64,000 nt of DNA from Saccharospirillum sp040881935 (GCF_040881935.1 NZ_JBBECH010000046.1:41783-105782), one strand, 5' to 3'; shown: positions 8,638 to 17,817, counted from the stretch's first letter. Translations and numbers: made by a program. The notes: generated by a model not told the origin, from the sequence alone.

Positions 8638-9414
8638 ATGTCAAATTTGAATATAGAGACGGTTACCAGCGTTCAGCACTGGAACGACACTCTGTTCAGC
8701 TTTAAGACCAGCCGCGACCCGGGCTTCCGCTTCAAAAATGGGTATTTCACCATGATCGGCCTGGAACAGGATACCGGCCGCCCACTGCTGCGTGCCTATT
8801 CAATTGCCAGCGCCAACTATGAAGAAGAACTCGAGTTTTTCAGCATCAAGGTGCCCGACGGCCCGCTGACCTCCCAACTGCAGAACATTAAACCCGGCGA
8901 CCAGATCTATGTAGGCCGCAAGCCGACCGGAACCCTGGTAACAGACCATTTGCTGCCAGGAAAGAACCTCTGGTTGCTGTCGACCGGAACCGGCCTGGCC
9001 CCGTTCCTGAGCATCATCAAAGACCCGGAAATATACGAGCAGTTTGACCGGGTCATTCTGACACACGGTGTGCGCCACGTGTCAGAGTTGGCCTATCGCG
9101 ACATGATCGAACAGGAACTGCACGAGCATGAATTCTTCGGCGAAGTGATTCAGGAAAAGTTGCTCTATTACCCAACGGTAACGCGTGAACCTTTCCGCAA
9201 CCAGGGCCGCCTGACCGACCTGATGCAAAGTGGCAAGCTGTTTTCCGACTTGGGCCTGCCAGCACCCAACAAAGAAGACGATCGGTTCATGCTCTGCGGC
9301 AGCCCGGCCATGTTGAAAGACACCACCGCCATTCTGGACGAGATGGGCTTCTTTGAGACCCGTGCCGGACACATTGGCGAGTATGTTATTGAGCGGGCTT
9401 TTGTAGAGAAGTAA
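8638..9414 (+). CDS. fpr: Ferredoxin/flavodoxin--NADP reductase
   Basis: A 258-residue reductase of the bacterial Fpr subclass. The FAD-binding motif is RAYSIASAN (~residues 51-59), and the NADP-binding part has LWLLSTGTGLAPFLS and a late MLCGSPAMLKDT. The C-terminus ends IERAFVEK, aromatic followed by a few residues as in subclass IA reductases of Pseudomonas. It moves electrons between NADPH and ferredoxin or flavodoxin, feeding Fe-S repair and oxidative-stress enzymes. Its divergent LysR partner fits superoxide-responsive control. Confidence 0.93.
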   Translation: MSNLNIETVTSVQHWNDTLFSFKTSRDPGFRFKNGYFTMIGLEQDTGRPLLRAYSIASANYEEELEFFSIKVPDGPLTSQLQNIKPGDQIYVGRKPTGTLVTDHLLPGKNLWLLSTGTGLAPFLSIIKDPEIYEQFDRVILTHGVRHVSELAYRDMIEQELHEHEFFGEVIQEKLLYYPTVTREPFRNQGRLTDLMQSGKLFSDLGLPAPNKEDDRFMLCGSPAMLKDTTAILDEMGFFETRAGHIGEYVIERAFVEK

Positions 9415-9728
9415 TTTATTACCTTCAGGTGTTAGTAATAACCACATGCTGAGTGCTGGGTGTTGGGAACCCTATCCGGGGGAGTCCGCAGTATGGATCG
9501 GTCCGACGTCTCGGCTGCGGTCCAGGCCACATGGATGGGTAGAGTAGGCGCATCCCGCCCGACTCAGAAAGGGTTGTTACCCAACATCCGGCACGGCTTC
9601 CTGACAACACTTTTTTAAAGTGACCTCCGTACTTGGCTCTCCTCCCAAAGTAGGAAGCCAGTCGCTTGCCCGATGTTTGAACAGCGCGTACATTGAACCT
9701 GAATCAAGTCTCAGGTTTGAAGTACGCC
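9415..9728. other. Intergenic region containing palindromic element copy 2
   Basis: About 314 bases with no supported gene. The central part (9453-9594) is the second palindromic repeat element. The rest is unremarkable and must contain the promoter of the TetR gene. Confidence 0.6.
9453..9594. repeat. Palindromic repeat element, copy 2 (expanded core)
   Basis: Left arm 9453-9473 and right arm 9570-9594 are complementary with several mismatches and small bulges (GTGCTGGGTGTTGGG against CCCAACATCCGGCAC). The core from 9485 starts TCCGCAG.ATGGAT and later has CTGCGGTCCAGGCC and CATGGATGGGT, as in the copy at 19489-19603. Here the central hairpin is enlarged by about 17 bases (GGTCCGACGTCTCGG region). 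Confidence 0.7.
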
Positions 9729-10331
9729 ATGACACAGCCCGATTTGACCCCCAAAACAGCCCGCGGCGCGCGGACCCAGGAACGCATTCTCAGAGCGGCC
9801 GAGGCCGAATTCGGTGAACGTGGTTACCACGACGGGTCGATTGTGGGTATTACCCAGCGTGCGGGCATCGGGCAGGGTACGTTTTATCTGTATTTCAAGA
9901 GCAAGGAAGATGTGTTGCGCTCACTGGTGCTGTACACCAGCAGGCAATTGCGACGCTTTTTGTCTGAACAGGTGATTGATATCGACGACAGGCTTGAAGC
10001 CGAGCGAGTCGGTTTTCGTGCTTTTCTGGACTACATCGCCGAACACCCGAATTTGTACCGCATCGTGCAGGAAAGCCAGTTTGTTGATGCGGCGGTTCAC
10101 CGCGCCTATTACGATGCCTTTGCCGAAGGGTATCAGTCGGCTTTGAGCCAGGCCGGGTTCCAGCAAACGATTCGTGACGGAGACTATGAAGTCTGGGCCT
10201 GGTCGATTATGGGCATCATGCATTTTGTGGGTCAGCGGTATGTTCTGTGGAGCGACGACCGGCCACGGGACGATATTGTCGATGCCGTTATGGATCTGAT
10301 GATTAACGGCATGAAGGCGCCCGGCTCATGA
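9729..10331 (+). CDS. TetR/AcrR family regulator
   Basis: A 200-residue regulator with an N-terminal HTH (TQERILRAAEAEFGERGYHDGSIVGITQRAGIGQGTFYLYFKSKEDVL, ~residues 17-64) and a helical ligand-binding domain. I chose the ATG at 9729; a TTG 12 codons upstream is in frame but less likely. Its stop overlaps the start of the acyl-CoA ligase gene (ATGA), and it heads the run of ligase, Liv-type transporter and hydrolase genes. It is therefore a good candidate for their local repressor, perhaps sensing an acyl-CoA. That role is inferred only from position. Confidence 0.85.
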   Translation: MTQPDLTPKTARGARTQERILRAAEAEFGERGYHDGSIVGITQRAGIGQGTFYLYFKSKEDVLRSLVLYTSRQLRRFLSEQVIDIDDRLEAERVGFRAFLDYIAEHPNLYRIVQESQFVDAAVHRAYYDAFAEGYQSALSQAGFQQTIRDGDYEVWAWSIMGIMHFVGQRYVLWSDDRPRDDIVDAVMDLMINGMKAPGS

Positions 10332-11836
10332 CACTCTCAACGGAGCAGTGGGCTGAACAGTTTGACCGGCAACCCGCGTTGAAAGACGTCGACAGTGGTG
10401 AAGTCTGGGGTTTTCAGGAACTGCACGAGCAGGTTTTAAGCTGGGTAGCCTGGCTGTCACAGCAGGGTGTTCAGCGCGGTGACCGGGTTCTATGGCTGGC
10501 CCGTAATCGCATCGATTTTTTCGCCATCCTGATGGCCTGCCATCGTCAGGGGTGGGTGCTGGTACCGATGAACTGGCGCGAAACGATAGAAGTGCTTCAC
10601 CAGCAAAATCAGGTGATCAACCCCCGGCTGGTTGTGTTTGAAGCAGCATTCGAGTCGGTGGCGATCAGCCTGCAGCGTGAGGCTTCAGCCGGTCGGCTTG
10701 AGCTGTCCTCCAGGCCCGAATTGGGCCACGAAGCGGTGCCGGACGCCTGCGAAACCAATGCAGACCAGCCCTGGTATCTGTTGTTTACCAGTGGCACTAC
10801 GGGTATTCCCAAGGCTGTTATCTACACCCCAACCATGGCATTAGCCAATGCAGCTAATGTGCGGGCGGCAATATCACCGGCCACGGGTGAGGTTACTGCA
10901 TCGGTATTGCCGCAATACCACACCGCGGGCATCAACCTGTTTGCTTTGCCGCTGCTGATGCAGGGTGGTTCAGTGCGGGTTTATGCCCGCTTCGACCCCG
11001 AAGCCTTTATGGCCGATATCATCACGCAGCGGTTGTCGGTGCTGTTGCTGGTGCCAACCCAGTTTCGTCGCCTTACGGAAACGCGTGGTTTTAGTGAAAA
11101 ATCGTCGCTGGAAGGGTGTGCCCGGGTGCTTGCCTCCGGTGGCGGGCCAATTGACCGGCAGGTGCTGGACACTTGGGCCGGGAAGGGCGTGGTGGTACGC
11201 AATGGTTGCGGCATGACGGAATCGGGCCCGACGCTGTTCTTCCAAACCGACGCAGAGGCCCGTGAAGCGTCAGGTAGTGTCGGTTTACCCATGCCACTTT
11301 CTGAGGTCCGCCTGGTCGGCCCGCACGGAGATGCGGTAGCCGATGGTCAGACCGGCGAGGTTTGGGTGCGCGGCCAGGCAGTCACACCGGGCTACTGGTG
11401 CAACGAGTCCGCCAATCAATTGGCGTTCAGCGATGGCTGGTACCGCAGTGGCGACCTGGCGCTGCGTGAGCTGCAAAGCGGGCAATATCGCATTGTCGAC
11501 CGGGTAACGGATATGTACATCTGCGGCGGTGAAAATGTCTTCCCGGCCGATGTCGAGCAAGCCTTGCTGCAGCATCGTGGCGTTCAGGATGTGGCCGTTG
11601 CCGGAGAATACGACCCTACCTGGGGCGAGACTGGCGTCGCTTTTATTGTGCTGAAACAGGGCGACCGGACAACGCAGGAAGATCTGCGGCACTTTGCACG
11701 TCAGCGTCTGGCGCCCTACAAAGTACCGCATCGCTGGGTGTTTCTGGAGGCATTGCCGAAAACACCCACCGGCAAGGTTCGCCGCACCCGGATTCGATCC
11801 TGGTTGCGGACACCGAACGCCATACCAACCCTGTAA
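10328..11836 (+). CDS. AMP-dependent acyl-CoA synthetase (class I adenylate-forming)
   Basis: A 502-residue ANL-superfamily ligase. The P-loop-like motif LLFTSGTTGIPKAVIY lies near residue 160, the NGCGMTESG segment near 295, the hinge/adenine motif GWYRSGDLA near 375, and the catalytic lysine in PKTPTGKVRRTRI near the C-terminus. It activates a carboxylic acid to acyl-AMP and then acyl-CoA; chain length cannot be read from sequence. It is translationally coupled to the TetR gene. A second, different ligase lies downstream of the transporter genes. The stop codon runs directly into a 9-bp microsatellite. Confidence 0.88.
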   Translation: MTLSTEQWAEQFDRQPALKDVDSGEVWGFQELHEQVLSWVAWLSQQGVQRGDRVLWLARNRIDFFAILMACHRQGWVLVPMNWRETIEVLHQQNQVINPRLVVFEAAFESVAISLQREASAGRLELSSRPELGHEAVPDACETNADQPWYLLFTSGTTGIPKAVIYTPTMALANAANVRAAISPATGEVTASVLPQYHTAGINLFALPLLMQGGSVRVYARFDPEAFMADIITQRLSVLLLVPTQFRRLTETRGFSEKSSLEGCARVLASGGGPIDRQVLDTWAGKGVVVRNGCGMTESGPTLFFQTDAEAREASGSVGLPMPLSEVRLVGPHGDAVADGQTGEVWVRGQAVTPGYWCNESANQLAFSDGWYRSGDLALRELQSGQYRIVDRVTDMYICGGENVFPADVEQALLQHRGVQDVAVAGEYDPTWGETGVAFIVLKQGDRTTQEDLRHFARQRLAPYKVPHRWVFLEALPKTPTGKVRRTRIRSWLRTPNAIPTL

Positions 11837-11898
11837 CAATAACGACAATAACGACAATAACGACAATAACGACAATAACGACAATAACGACAATAACA
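11836..11898 (+). repeat. 9-bp tandem microsatellite, about 7 units
   Basis: Six perfect copies of ACAATAACG (11836-11889) are followed by a seventh with one change. The array begins inside the stop codon of the acyl-CoA ligase gene and ends ~25 bases before the binding-protein start codon, just upstream of its ribosome site (AGGAGAG). Copy-number slippage would alter only spacing between the genes, not a reading frame. Confidence 0.95.
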
Positions 11899-11923
11899 AC
11901 GTTCTTAGGAACAGGAGAGACTC

Positions 11924-13108
11924 ATGAGACCTTTAACACTAGCCCGCTGGGCTCTGGCCGCACTGCCACTGATGCTCAGCGCCGCTGTTCAGGCCGAACC
12001 GATTAGAATCGCCCATGTTTACGGCAAAACCGGGCCGCTCGAAGCATACGCCAAGCAGAGCCACGATGGCCTGATGCTGGGGCTCGAATACGCCACAAAC
12101 GGTACCTTCGAAATCGATGGCCGGGCCATCGAAGTGATCGAAAAAGACACCCAGCTGGACCCGGCCAATGGTCGCTCACTGCTCGAAGAAGCCTATGCCG
12201 ACGACAATGTGGATTTGGCGATCGGGCCGGTGTCCTCCGGGGTTGCTTTGGCCATGTTGCCGGTTGCCGAAGAGTACGAAAAAATTCTGCTGGTGGAGCC
12301 TGCCGTTGCTGACTCCATTACCGGTGAAAACGGCAATCGCTACATTTTCAGAACCGGCCGCAACTCGTCACAGGATGCAGTCGCCAACGCCGTGGCCATT
12401 GGTCGCCCGGGCGTGAAAATCGCTACCCTGGCACAGGATTATGCATTCGGTCGCGATGGCATAACCGCCTTTCGCAATGCGTTGGCCGGAACCGGTGCCG
12501 AGATTGTGCATGAAGAATATGTAGCGACCGATACCACCGATTTCACAGCAGCCGGTCAGCGTATTTTCGATGAATTGCAAGACGCCGAAGGCGAGCGCAT
12601 CCTGTTTTTCTACTGGGCCGGTGGTGGCAACCCCATGGGTAAACTGCAGGCGATGAACCCCGAGCGATACGACATCGAGTTTGCGACCGGCGGCAATATT
12701 CTGTCGGCTTTGGTTGGCTACAAGCCCTTTGTCGGTATGGAAGGGGCCACCTATTACTACTATGAAAATCCGAGTAACGACATCAACAAATGGCTGGTAG
12801 AGCAGCACCTCGAACGCTTTGGCACACCACCGGACTTTTTCACCGCTGGTGGTATGGCAGCCGGTATTGCTGCCGTTGAAGCGATCCGCCGGGCTGGCTC
12901 TACCGATACGGAAGACCTGATCAGCACCATGGAAGGCATGCGCTTTGATACGCCCAAAGGTGAAATGATGTTCCGTGCCGAAGACCACCAGGCCATGCAA
13001 TCGATGTATCACTTCAAGATTCGTGTTGAAGACGATGTCGAATGGGCTATTCCTGAACTGGTGCGTGAAATCACCATGGATGAAATGGACATTCCGCTCG
13101 GTCGCTGA
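11924..13108 (+). CDS. Branched-chain-type ABC transporter substrate-binding protein
   Basis: A 394-residue periplasmic binding protein of the LivJ/LivK (Peripla_BP_6) family. A Sec signal peptide covers about 24 residues (LALAR..LSAAVQAEP). The mature start IRIAHVYGKTGPLEAYAKQS and the LAIGPVSSGVALAMLPVAEE segment are typical of the fold, and a strong AGGAGAG precedes the ATG. Although called branched-chain amino acid type, this family also binds aromatic acids, amides, short fatty acids and urea. With two CoA ligases and a hydrolase in the same run, an organic acid ligand is more likely than leucine. A stem-loop follows the gene. Confidence 0.88.
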   Translation: MRPLTLARWALAALPLMLSAAVQAEPIRIAHVYGKTGPLEAYAKQSHDGLMLGLEYATNGTFEIDGRAIEVIEKDTQLDPANGRSLLEEAYADDNVDLAIGPVSSGVALAMLPVAEEYEKILLVEPAVADSITGENGNRYIFRTGRNSSQDAVANAVAIGRPGVKIATLAQDYAFGRDGITAFRNALAGTGAEIVHEEYVATDTTDFTAAGQRIFDELQDAEGERILFFYWAGGGNPMGKLQAMNPERYDIEFATGGNILSALVGYKPFVGMEGATYYYYENPSNDINKWLVEQHLERFGTPPDFFTAGGMAAGIAAVEAIRRAGSTDTEDLISTMEGMRFDTPKGEMMFRAEDHQAMQSMYHFKIRVEDDVEWAIPELVREITMDEMDIPLGR

Positions 13109-13123
13109 GCGTATTTCCCGAAT

Positions 13124-13152
13124 GACGTGGCGGTTGGTTCGCGCGCCACGTC
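13124..13152 (+). promoter_or_regulatory. Stem-loop after the binding-protein gene
   Basis: A perfect 9-bp stem (GACGTGGCG at 13124-13132, CGCCACGTC at 13144-13152) is followed by TTT. It lies between the binding-protein and first ATPase genes, 30 bases before the next start. It parallels the proX-proW hairpin and probably stabilises or partly terminates the upstream message so the binding protein is overproduced. Confidence 0.5.
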
Positions 13153-13181
13153 TTTAGCCATTTCCAATCAGGGTTACCTTT

Positions 13182-13970
13182 ATGTTTTCGCAGAATTCGG
13201 CTCCCGTGCTGGAGACGGTCGGGTTGTCGGTGCAATTTGGCGGTCACCAGGCGGTTCAGGAAGTCAGTTGCCGGTTTGAACGTGACACCGTTACGGCCAT
13301 TGTCGGCCCCAACGGCGCCGGCAAAACGACCTACTTCAATCTTATTTCCGGCCAGTTACCGCAGACCTCTGGTGATGTGCTGCTCGGTGGTCAGTCGGTG
13401 CGCGGTTGGTCCGCTTCGAAGCGAGCCCGGGCCGGGCTTGGCCGGGCGTTTCAATTGACGCAACTGTTCCCCAGGCTGAGCGTGGCCGACAACCTGCGTT
13501 TAGTGGTGCAGGCGCGTCATGGCCACGGCTTCCAGTTCTGGCAACCGGCCAGTCAGCTTTCGCAGGTGGATGCGGACGTTGAACAGCTGTTGCAGCGCAT
13601 CGATCTGACTGACCGGGCACGGGAGCCTGCCGGCCAGTTGTCTCATGGCGGTCAGCGCCGGTTGGAAGTCGGCATCATGCTGGCATTGGACCCGGAGGTC
13701 ATGATGTTCGATGAGCCGACCGCGGGCATGAGCGCCGATGAAGCACCGGTGGTGCTGGAACTGATTCAGTCGATTCGCCAGGAGGGTGGTAAAACCATCC
13801 TGCTGGTGGAACACAAGATGGACGTCATCCGCTCACTGGCCGATCGCATTGTCGTGCTGAATAACGGTTGCCTGATCGCCGACGGAGGGCCCGCCGAGGT
13901 CATGGCCATGGCCAATGTGCGACAGGCATATCTCGGTGAAAGTGGCGAAACTGAGGAGGTCGCGTCATGA
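13182..13970 (+). CDS. livG: Liv-type ABC transporter ATPase (LivG-like)
   Basis: A 262-residue ATPase. Walker A GPNGAGKT near residue 45, signature LSHGGQRRLEVG, Walker B VMMFDEPTAGM. The length and the signature variant LSHGGQ are those of LivG, not LivF. It partners LivF to drive import by LivH/LivM. Its stop overlaps the livF start (ATGA). The gene name denotes family only, since the transported solute is unknown. Confidence 0.9.
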   Translation: MFSQNSAPVLETVGLSVQFGGHQAVQEVSCRFERDTVTAIVGPNGAGKTTYFNLISGQLPQTSGDVLLGGQSVRGWSASKRARAGLGRAFQLTQLFPRLSVADNLRLVVQARHGHGFQFWQPASQLSQVDADVEQLLQRIDLTDRAREPAGQLSHGGQRRLEVGIMLALDPEVMMFDEPTAGMSADEAPVVLELIQSIRQEGGKTILLVEHKMDVIRSLADRIVVLNNGCLIADGGPAEVMAMANVRQAYLGESGETEEVAS

Positions 13971-14719
13971 ATACCGATAAACAAACCGACGCTGCAGCAC
14001 CGCCCATGCTGACACTGAAAGACGTGCACACCGAGGTCGATGGCTATCACATTTTGCAGGGCGTCTCGTTCTCGGTGCCCCGCCACCAGGTCACCATGTT
14101 GCTCGGGCGCAATGGTGTCGGCAAAACCTCGACGCTGAGAACCATCATGGGTTTGTGGCGTGCGAGTCGTGGCACCATTGCGTTGGACGGCGAGAATATT
14201 GAGAGCCAGAGCACCATGAACATTGCCCGTAAAGGCCTGCACTATGTGCCGGAAAATATGGGTATTTTTGCCAGTCTCACCGTCGGTGAGAACCTGCGCA
14301 TCGCCTGTCGCAGCCAGCGCCTGGAAGGGGAACGGCTCGATTGGGTGCTGCAGTTGTTTCCGGCTATGCACACCTTCTGGCATTGGCCTGCCGGTAATTT
14401 GTCGGGCGGGCAAAAACAGATGCTGGCCATCGCCCGGGCGGTGATTGAGCCCTGCGATCTGCTGCTGGTCGACGAACCCAGTAAAGGGCTGGCACCGGCC
14501 ATCATTCAAAACCTGATGCAGGCCTTTGAAGCCCTGAAAGCAGAACAGACGACCATTCTGATGGTCGAACAGAATTTGCACATGGCCCGGCGACTGGGCG
14601 ATCACGTTGTTGTAATGGAAGACGGTCGCACCCTGCACGAGGGTAGCATGGCCGAGTTCGCAGCCGACTCAAAACGCCAGGCCGAATGGCTGGGGCTGTC
14701 CATGGAGGCCAGCGTATGA
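13967..14719 (+). CDS. livF: Liv-type ABC transporter ATPase (LivF-like)
   Basis: A 250-residue ATPase. Walker A GRNGVGKTS near residue 46, signature LSGGQKQMLAIARA, Walker B LLLVDEPSKGLAPAI; the SKGLAP wording is characteristic of LivF. It starts within the livG stop and its own stop overlaps the permease start, so the four transporter genes form one tightly coupled unit. Confidence 0.9.
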   Translation: MNTDKQTDAAAPPMLTLKDVHTEVDGYHILQGVSFSVPRHQVTMLLGRNGVGKTSTLRTIMGLWRASRGTIALDGENIESQSTMNIARKGLHYVPENMGIFASLTVGENLRIACRSQRLEGERLDWVLQLFPAMHTFWHWPAGNLSGGQKQMLAIARAVIEPCDLLLVDEPSKGLAPAIIQNLMQAFEALKAEQTTILMVEQNLHMARRLGDHVVVMEDGRTLHEGSMAEFAADSKRQAEWLGLSMEASV

Positions 14720-15771
14720 CCGCTTACAATTCGACTGACATAGCCAGTGAAACACCCACTCAGCCGTTAAAACCCAGAACCCACTGGCGCCAGCGGCGCG
14801 ATGTTCAGGCCGCTGCTCTGGTACCCCTGGTGGCGCTGGTTTCTGCGGTTTTAATCGGGGATCTCAATGCCTGGCTGACGCTTACCCTGGCCGGGCTCGC
14901 CATGGGCATGATGCTGTTCATCATGACCTCGGGCTTTACCCTGGTGTTTGGCCTGATGGATGTTTTGAACTTTGGCCATGGGGCTTTTATTTCTCTGGGC
15001 GCCTTCTGTGGCTTCAGCGTCATGCTCAGTATGGATGGCTGGCGCTTGTCCGAATCCCTCTGGTTAAACCTCGGTGCCTTTGGGGCGGCGGCAATTGTTG
15101 CCATGGCGGTGGCCGCCGTCATGTCGTGGTTGTTCGAACGCATTCTGGTGCGACGCGTCTATGGCGATCATCTGATGCAGATTCTGATCACCATGGGCGG
15201 CCTGATCGTTGCCGAGCAACTGATCTACGTGTTCTGGGGCGGTCACGACATTCCCATGCTGAAGCCGCCGGCTTTCCAGGGCGGGGTGCAATGGGGCGGA
15301 CTGGTCTTCGAAAAGTACCGGCTGCTGGCGGTTGCACTCGGGGGCCTGCTGTTCATTGGCCTGCTGCTGGTGTTCAAGAGAACCCGGCTGGGCCTGCTGA
15401 TTCGCGCCGGAGTGGAAAACCGGGAAATGGTAGAGAGTTTTGGCTACAACGTTCGCCGCTTGTTTGTGCTGGTGTTTATGGCTGGCTCTGCACTGGCGGC
15501 GCTGGGCGGCATCATGTGGGGCGTTTACGATGAGGTGATCACGCCGCACCTCGGGCAGAGCCTGATGATTACCGTGTTCATTGTTGCCATCATCGGTGGC
15601 CTCGGGTCCATCGAGGGGTGCTTTATTGCGGCCTTGTTAGTCGGTTTGCTGAGCAACTATGTCGGCTTTCTGGCACCCAAACTGGCGCTGGTTTCGACCA
15701 TCGGTCTGATGGTAGTTGTCTTGTTGTGGCGGCCCCAGGGCCTGGTGCCCGTCTCTGAAGGAGGGAAGTGA
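14716..15771 (+). CDS. livH: Liv-type ABC transporter permease (LivH-like)
   Basis: A 351-residue permease with about eight hydrophobic helices. The family hallmark GFTLVFGLMDVLNFGHGAFISLGAF is near residues 75-100, and the second hallmark (IIGGLGSIEGCFIAALLVGLLSNY) is near the C-terminus. An in-frame ATG 10 codons upstream lies inside livF, so the start at 14716 (ATGA overlap with the livF stop) is preferred. The ~45-residue hydrophilic N-terminal extension before the first helix is longer than in E. coli LivH. Confidence 0.9.
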   Translation: MTAYNSTDIASETPTQPLKPRTHWRQRRDVQAAALVPLVALVSAVLIGDLNAWLTLTLAGLAMGMMLFIMTSGFTLVFGLMDVLNFGHGAFISLGAFCGFSVMLSMDGWRLSESLWLNLGAFGAAAIVAMAVAAVMSWLFERILVRRVYGDHLMQILITMGGLIVAEQLIYVFWGGHDIPMLKPPAFQGGVQWGGLVFEKYRLLAVALGGLLFIGLLLVFKRTRLGLLIRAGVENREMVESFGYNVRRLFVLVFMAGSALAALGGIMWGVYDEVITPHLGQSLMITVFIVAIIGGLGSIEGCFIAALLVGLLSNYVGFLAPKLALVSTIGLMVVVLLWRPQGLVPVSEGGK

Positions 15772-15772
15772 T

Positions 15773-16852
15773 ATGTTTCAGGCACTGCGGGATACGCTGC
15801 CATCCAATCGATGGATTCGCGGTCTGTTGCTCATTATTGTCGTGGGTATTGTACTCACTCCCTGGTTGTTTGAAGGGACACGGGCGCTGGATACTGCTGC
15901 CCGGTTGAGTATTTTTATTGTGCTGGCGGCGTCTTACGACTTGCTCCTTGGCTACACCGGTGTGGTCAGTTTTGCGCACGCCCTGTTCTTCGGCATTGGC
16001 GCCTATTCGGTAGCCATCGCCTTCGATCAATTTGCGCCTGGGTTTGGGGTGCTGGCCATTGCCATTATCGCCGGTCTGTCGGTATCGCTGATCGTCGCCT
16101 TTGTGATGGGGCTGGTATCGCTGCGGGTAAAAACCATTTTCTACGCCATGATCACCCTGGCCGTGGCCAGTGCGGCGACGGTTCTGGTATCGCAGTTTTA
16201 CCATCTCACCGGGGGTGAAGACGGGCTGACTTATCGGTTGCCGCGTGTGCTGACGCCAGCCTTCAGGCCTTTCGAGGAACCTTTATTCGGTGTGCGACTG
16301 ACCGGCAAGCTGTTTAACTTCTACACCGTTGTCTTTGTAGCCATCCTGCTGTTCTTGCTGATGGTGCGCATCGTGGCCTCACCGTTCGGGCGGGTGCTCA
16401 AGGCACTGCGCGAGAACGAGTTTCGCGCCGAGGCCATTGGCTACAACACCCTGGTGTATCGCACGACCGCCACGTTGCTGAGTGCTGCTTTCGCCACCCT
16501 GGCCGGCGTGCTGATGGCAATCTGGTTACGCTACACCGGGCCGGACTCGGTGTTGTCGCTCGACATTATGATCGATGTGCTGCTGATGGTAGTGATTGGC
16601 GGCATGGGGACCCTGTACGGCGCGATTATTGGCGCAACGGTATTGCTACTGGCGCAGATGTATCTGCAAACGCTGATGGGCTCAACCCAGGATGCCCTGG
16701 GTGGGTGGCCGATACTGGCCAACCTGTTCGACCCGAACCGCTGGCTGCTGTGGCTGGGTTTGCTGTTTATTGCCAGTGTCTATTTCTTCCCGCAGGGCAT
16801 TGTCGGCCGGTTCAGCCGTGCCCGCGCATCAGAAGCCGGAGTTCAATCATGA
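15773..16852 (+). CDS. livM: Liv-type ABC transporter permease (LivM-like)
   Basis: A 359-residue permease. The hallmark SYDLLLGYTGVVSFAHALFFGIGAY is near residues 55-80, and ALRENEFRAEAIGYNT and VIGGMGTLYGAIIGA are the conserved cytoplasmic loop and late helix. I use the ATG one base after the livH stop, since the earlier in-frame start lies inside livH. The stop overlaps the start of the hydrolase gene, tying that enzyme to the transporter. Confidence 0.9.
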   Translation: MFQALRDTLPSNRWIRGLLLIIVVGIVLTPWLFEGTRALDTAARLSIFIVLAASYDLLLGYTGVVSFAHALFFGIGAYSVAIAFDQFAPGFGVLAIAIIAGLSVSLIVAFVMGLVSLRVKTIFYAMITLAVASAATVLVSQFYHLTGGEDGLTYRLPRVLTPAFRPFEEPLFGVRLTGKLFNFYTVVFVAILLFLLMVRIVASPFGRVLKALRENEFRAEAIGYNTLVYRTTATLLSAAFATLAGVLMAIWLRYTGPDSVLSLDIMIDVLLMVVIGGMGTLYGAIIGATVLLLAQMYLQTLMGSTQDALGGWPILANLFDPNRWLLWLGLLFIASVYFFPQGIVGRFSRARASEAGVQS

Positions 16853-17685
16853 TGGAACGGGATCTGGTGACGGTGCAACACCGTGAGTTACATGTGCGGG
16901 TGTGGAACCGGGGAGCGGCCAATACCGTGGTGTGCTGGCACGGTCTTGCCCGCAGCGGGGCCGATTTTGAACCCCTGGGCGAGGCACTGGCGCAGCGGGG
17001 GTATCAGGTGCTGGCCCCGGATACGGTAGGACGCGGATTGTCACAGTGGGCTGAAGATCCAGCCCATGAATACCAGCTCCCGGTCTATGAGGACCAGGCA
17101 CTGGCGTTGCTCGATCACTATCAGGTCGACCGTTTGCAGTGGGTAGGCACCAGCATGGGCGGCTTGCTGGGGATCGTGCTGGCCAGTAACGCACTGGTCG
17201 GGCGTCTGGACCGGCTGGTTCTGAACGACATCGGCCCGGAACTGCCTGCGGCAGCGCTGCGACGGATTGTCGATTACGTTCGCAACCCGGAGAGTCATGC
17301 CAGCCTGTCTGCGTTTGAGCAGCGCATCCGCGTGCTTTACGCGCCCTTTGGCCCGCGAGACGATCAGAGCTGGCACCAGATGGCCGTGCAAGGCAGCCGA
17401 CGCCTGCCAGATGGGCGCTTTGCGCCGCATTACGATCCGGAGATCATTGGCGCCTTTGACGAGTCGGCACCGCCGCTGGATTTGTGGTCCGCATTTTCGA
17501 CCATCAAAATCCCCATGCTGGTTGTCCAGGGTGGTCAGTCGGATGTGCTGACGGATGCTATTGTGGAACGAATGCAGAGCCAGGTGGAGGCGTTGAGGGT
17601 GGTCCGGTTCGAAGACTGTGGCCACGCACCGGGGTTGCACCTGCAAGCGCATGTTAATCCGTTGCTGACGTTTCTGGACCACTAG
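16849..17685 (+). CDS. Alpha/beta hydrolase
   Basis: A 278-residue alpha/beta hydrolase. The oxyanion/HG motif is CWHGLARSG, the nucleophile elbow GTSMGG (~residue 106), the acid in VVQGGQSDVL and the His in DCGHAPG. The start at 16849 overlaps the livM stop; a more upstream in-frame ATG lies inside livM. Coupled to an importer and flanked by CoA ligases, it may release or process the imported acid (ester, lactone or amide cleavage) or act as a thioesterase. The substrate cannot be told from sequence. Confidence 0.85.
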   Translation: MMERDLVTVQHRELHVRVWNRGAANTVVCWHGLARSGADFEPLGEALAQRGYQVLAPDTVGRGLSQWAEDPAHEYQLPVYEDQALALLDHYQVDRLQWVGTSMGGLLGIVLASNALVGRLDRLVLNDIGPELPAAALRRIVDYVRNPESHASLSAFEQRIRVLYAPFGPRDDQSWHQMAVQGSRRLPDGRFAPHYDPEIIGAFDESAPPLDLWSAFSTIKIPMLVVQGGQSDVLTDAIVERMQSQVEALRVVRFEDCGHAPGLHLQAHVNPLLTFLDH

Positions 17686-17817
17686 AGCTCCTCCTACTAT
17701 TCGCCGATGGGTCTGAGCGGGCCCGGTCACTACACTGGTTGCATCTACCCTATTTGTTAGCGGCCGCCCATCCGGGCGAGCCCGACACCCGACATTGCTG
17801 TCAACAGGAGACCTGGG

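Noticed and set aside
12368..13012. 214-residue minus-strand frame opposite the binding protein
   Set aside because: Antisense to a full-length periplasmic binding protein with a signal peptide; His/Phe/Cys-rich shadow composition.
13182..16852. Urea (Urt) transporter
   Set aside because: There is no urease or glutamine-cycle context, and the neighbours are CoA ligases; a general Liv-type organic-acid importer is the safer call.
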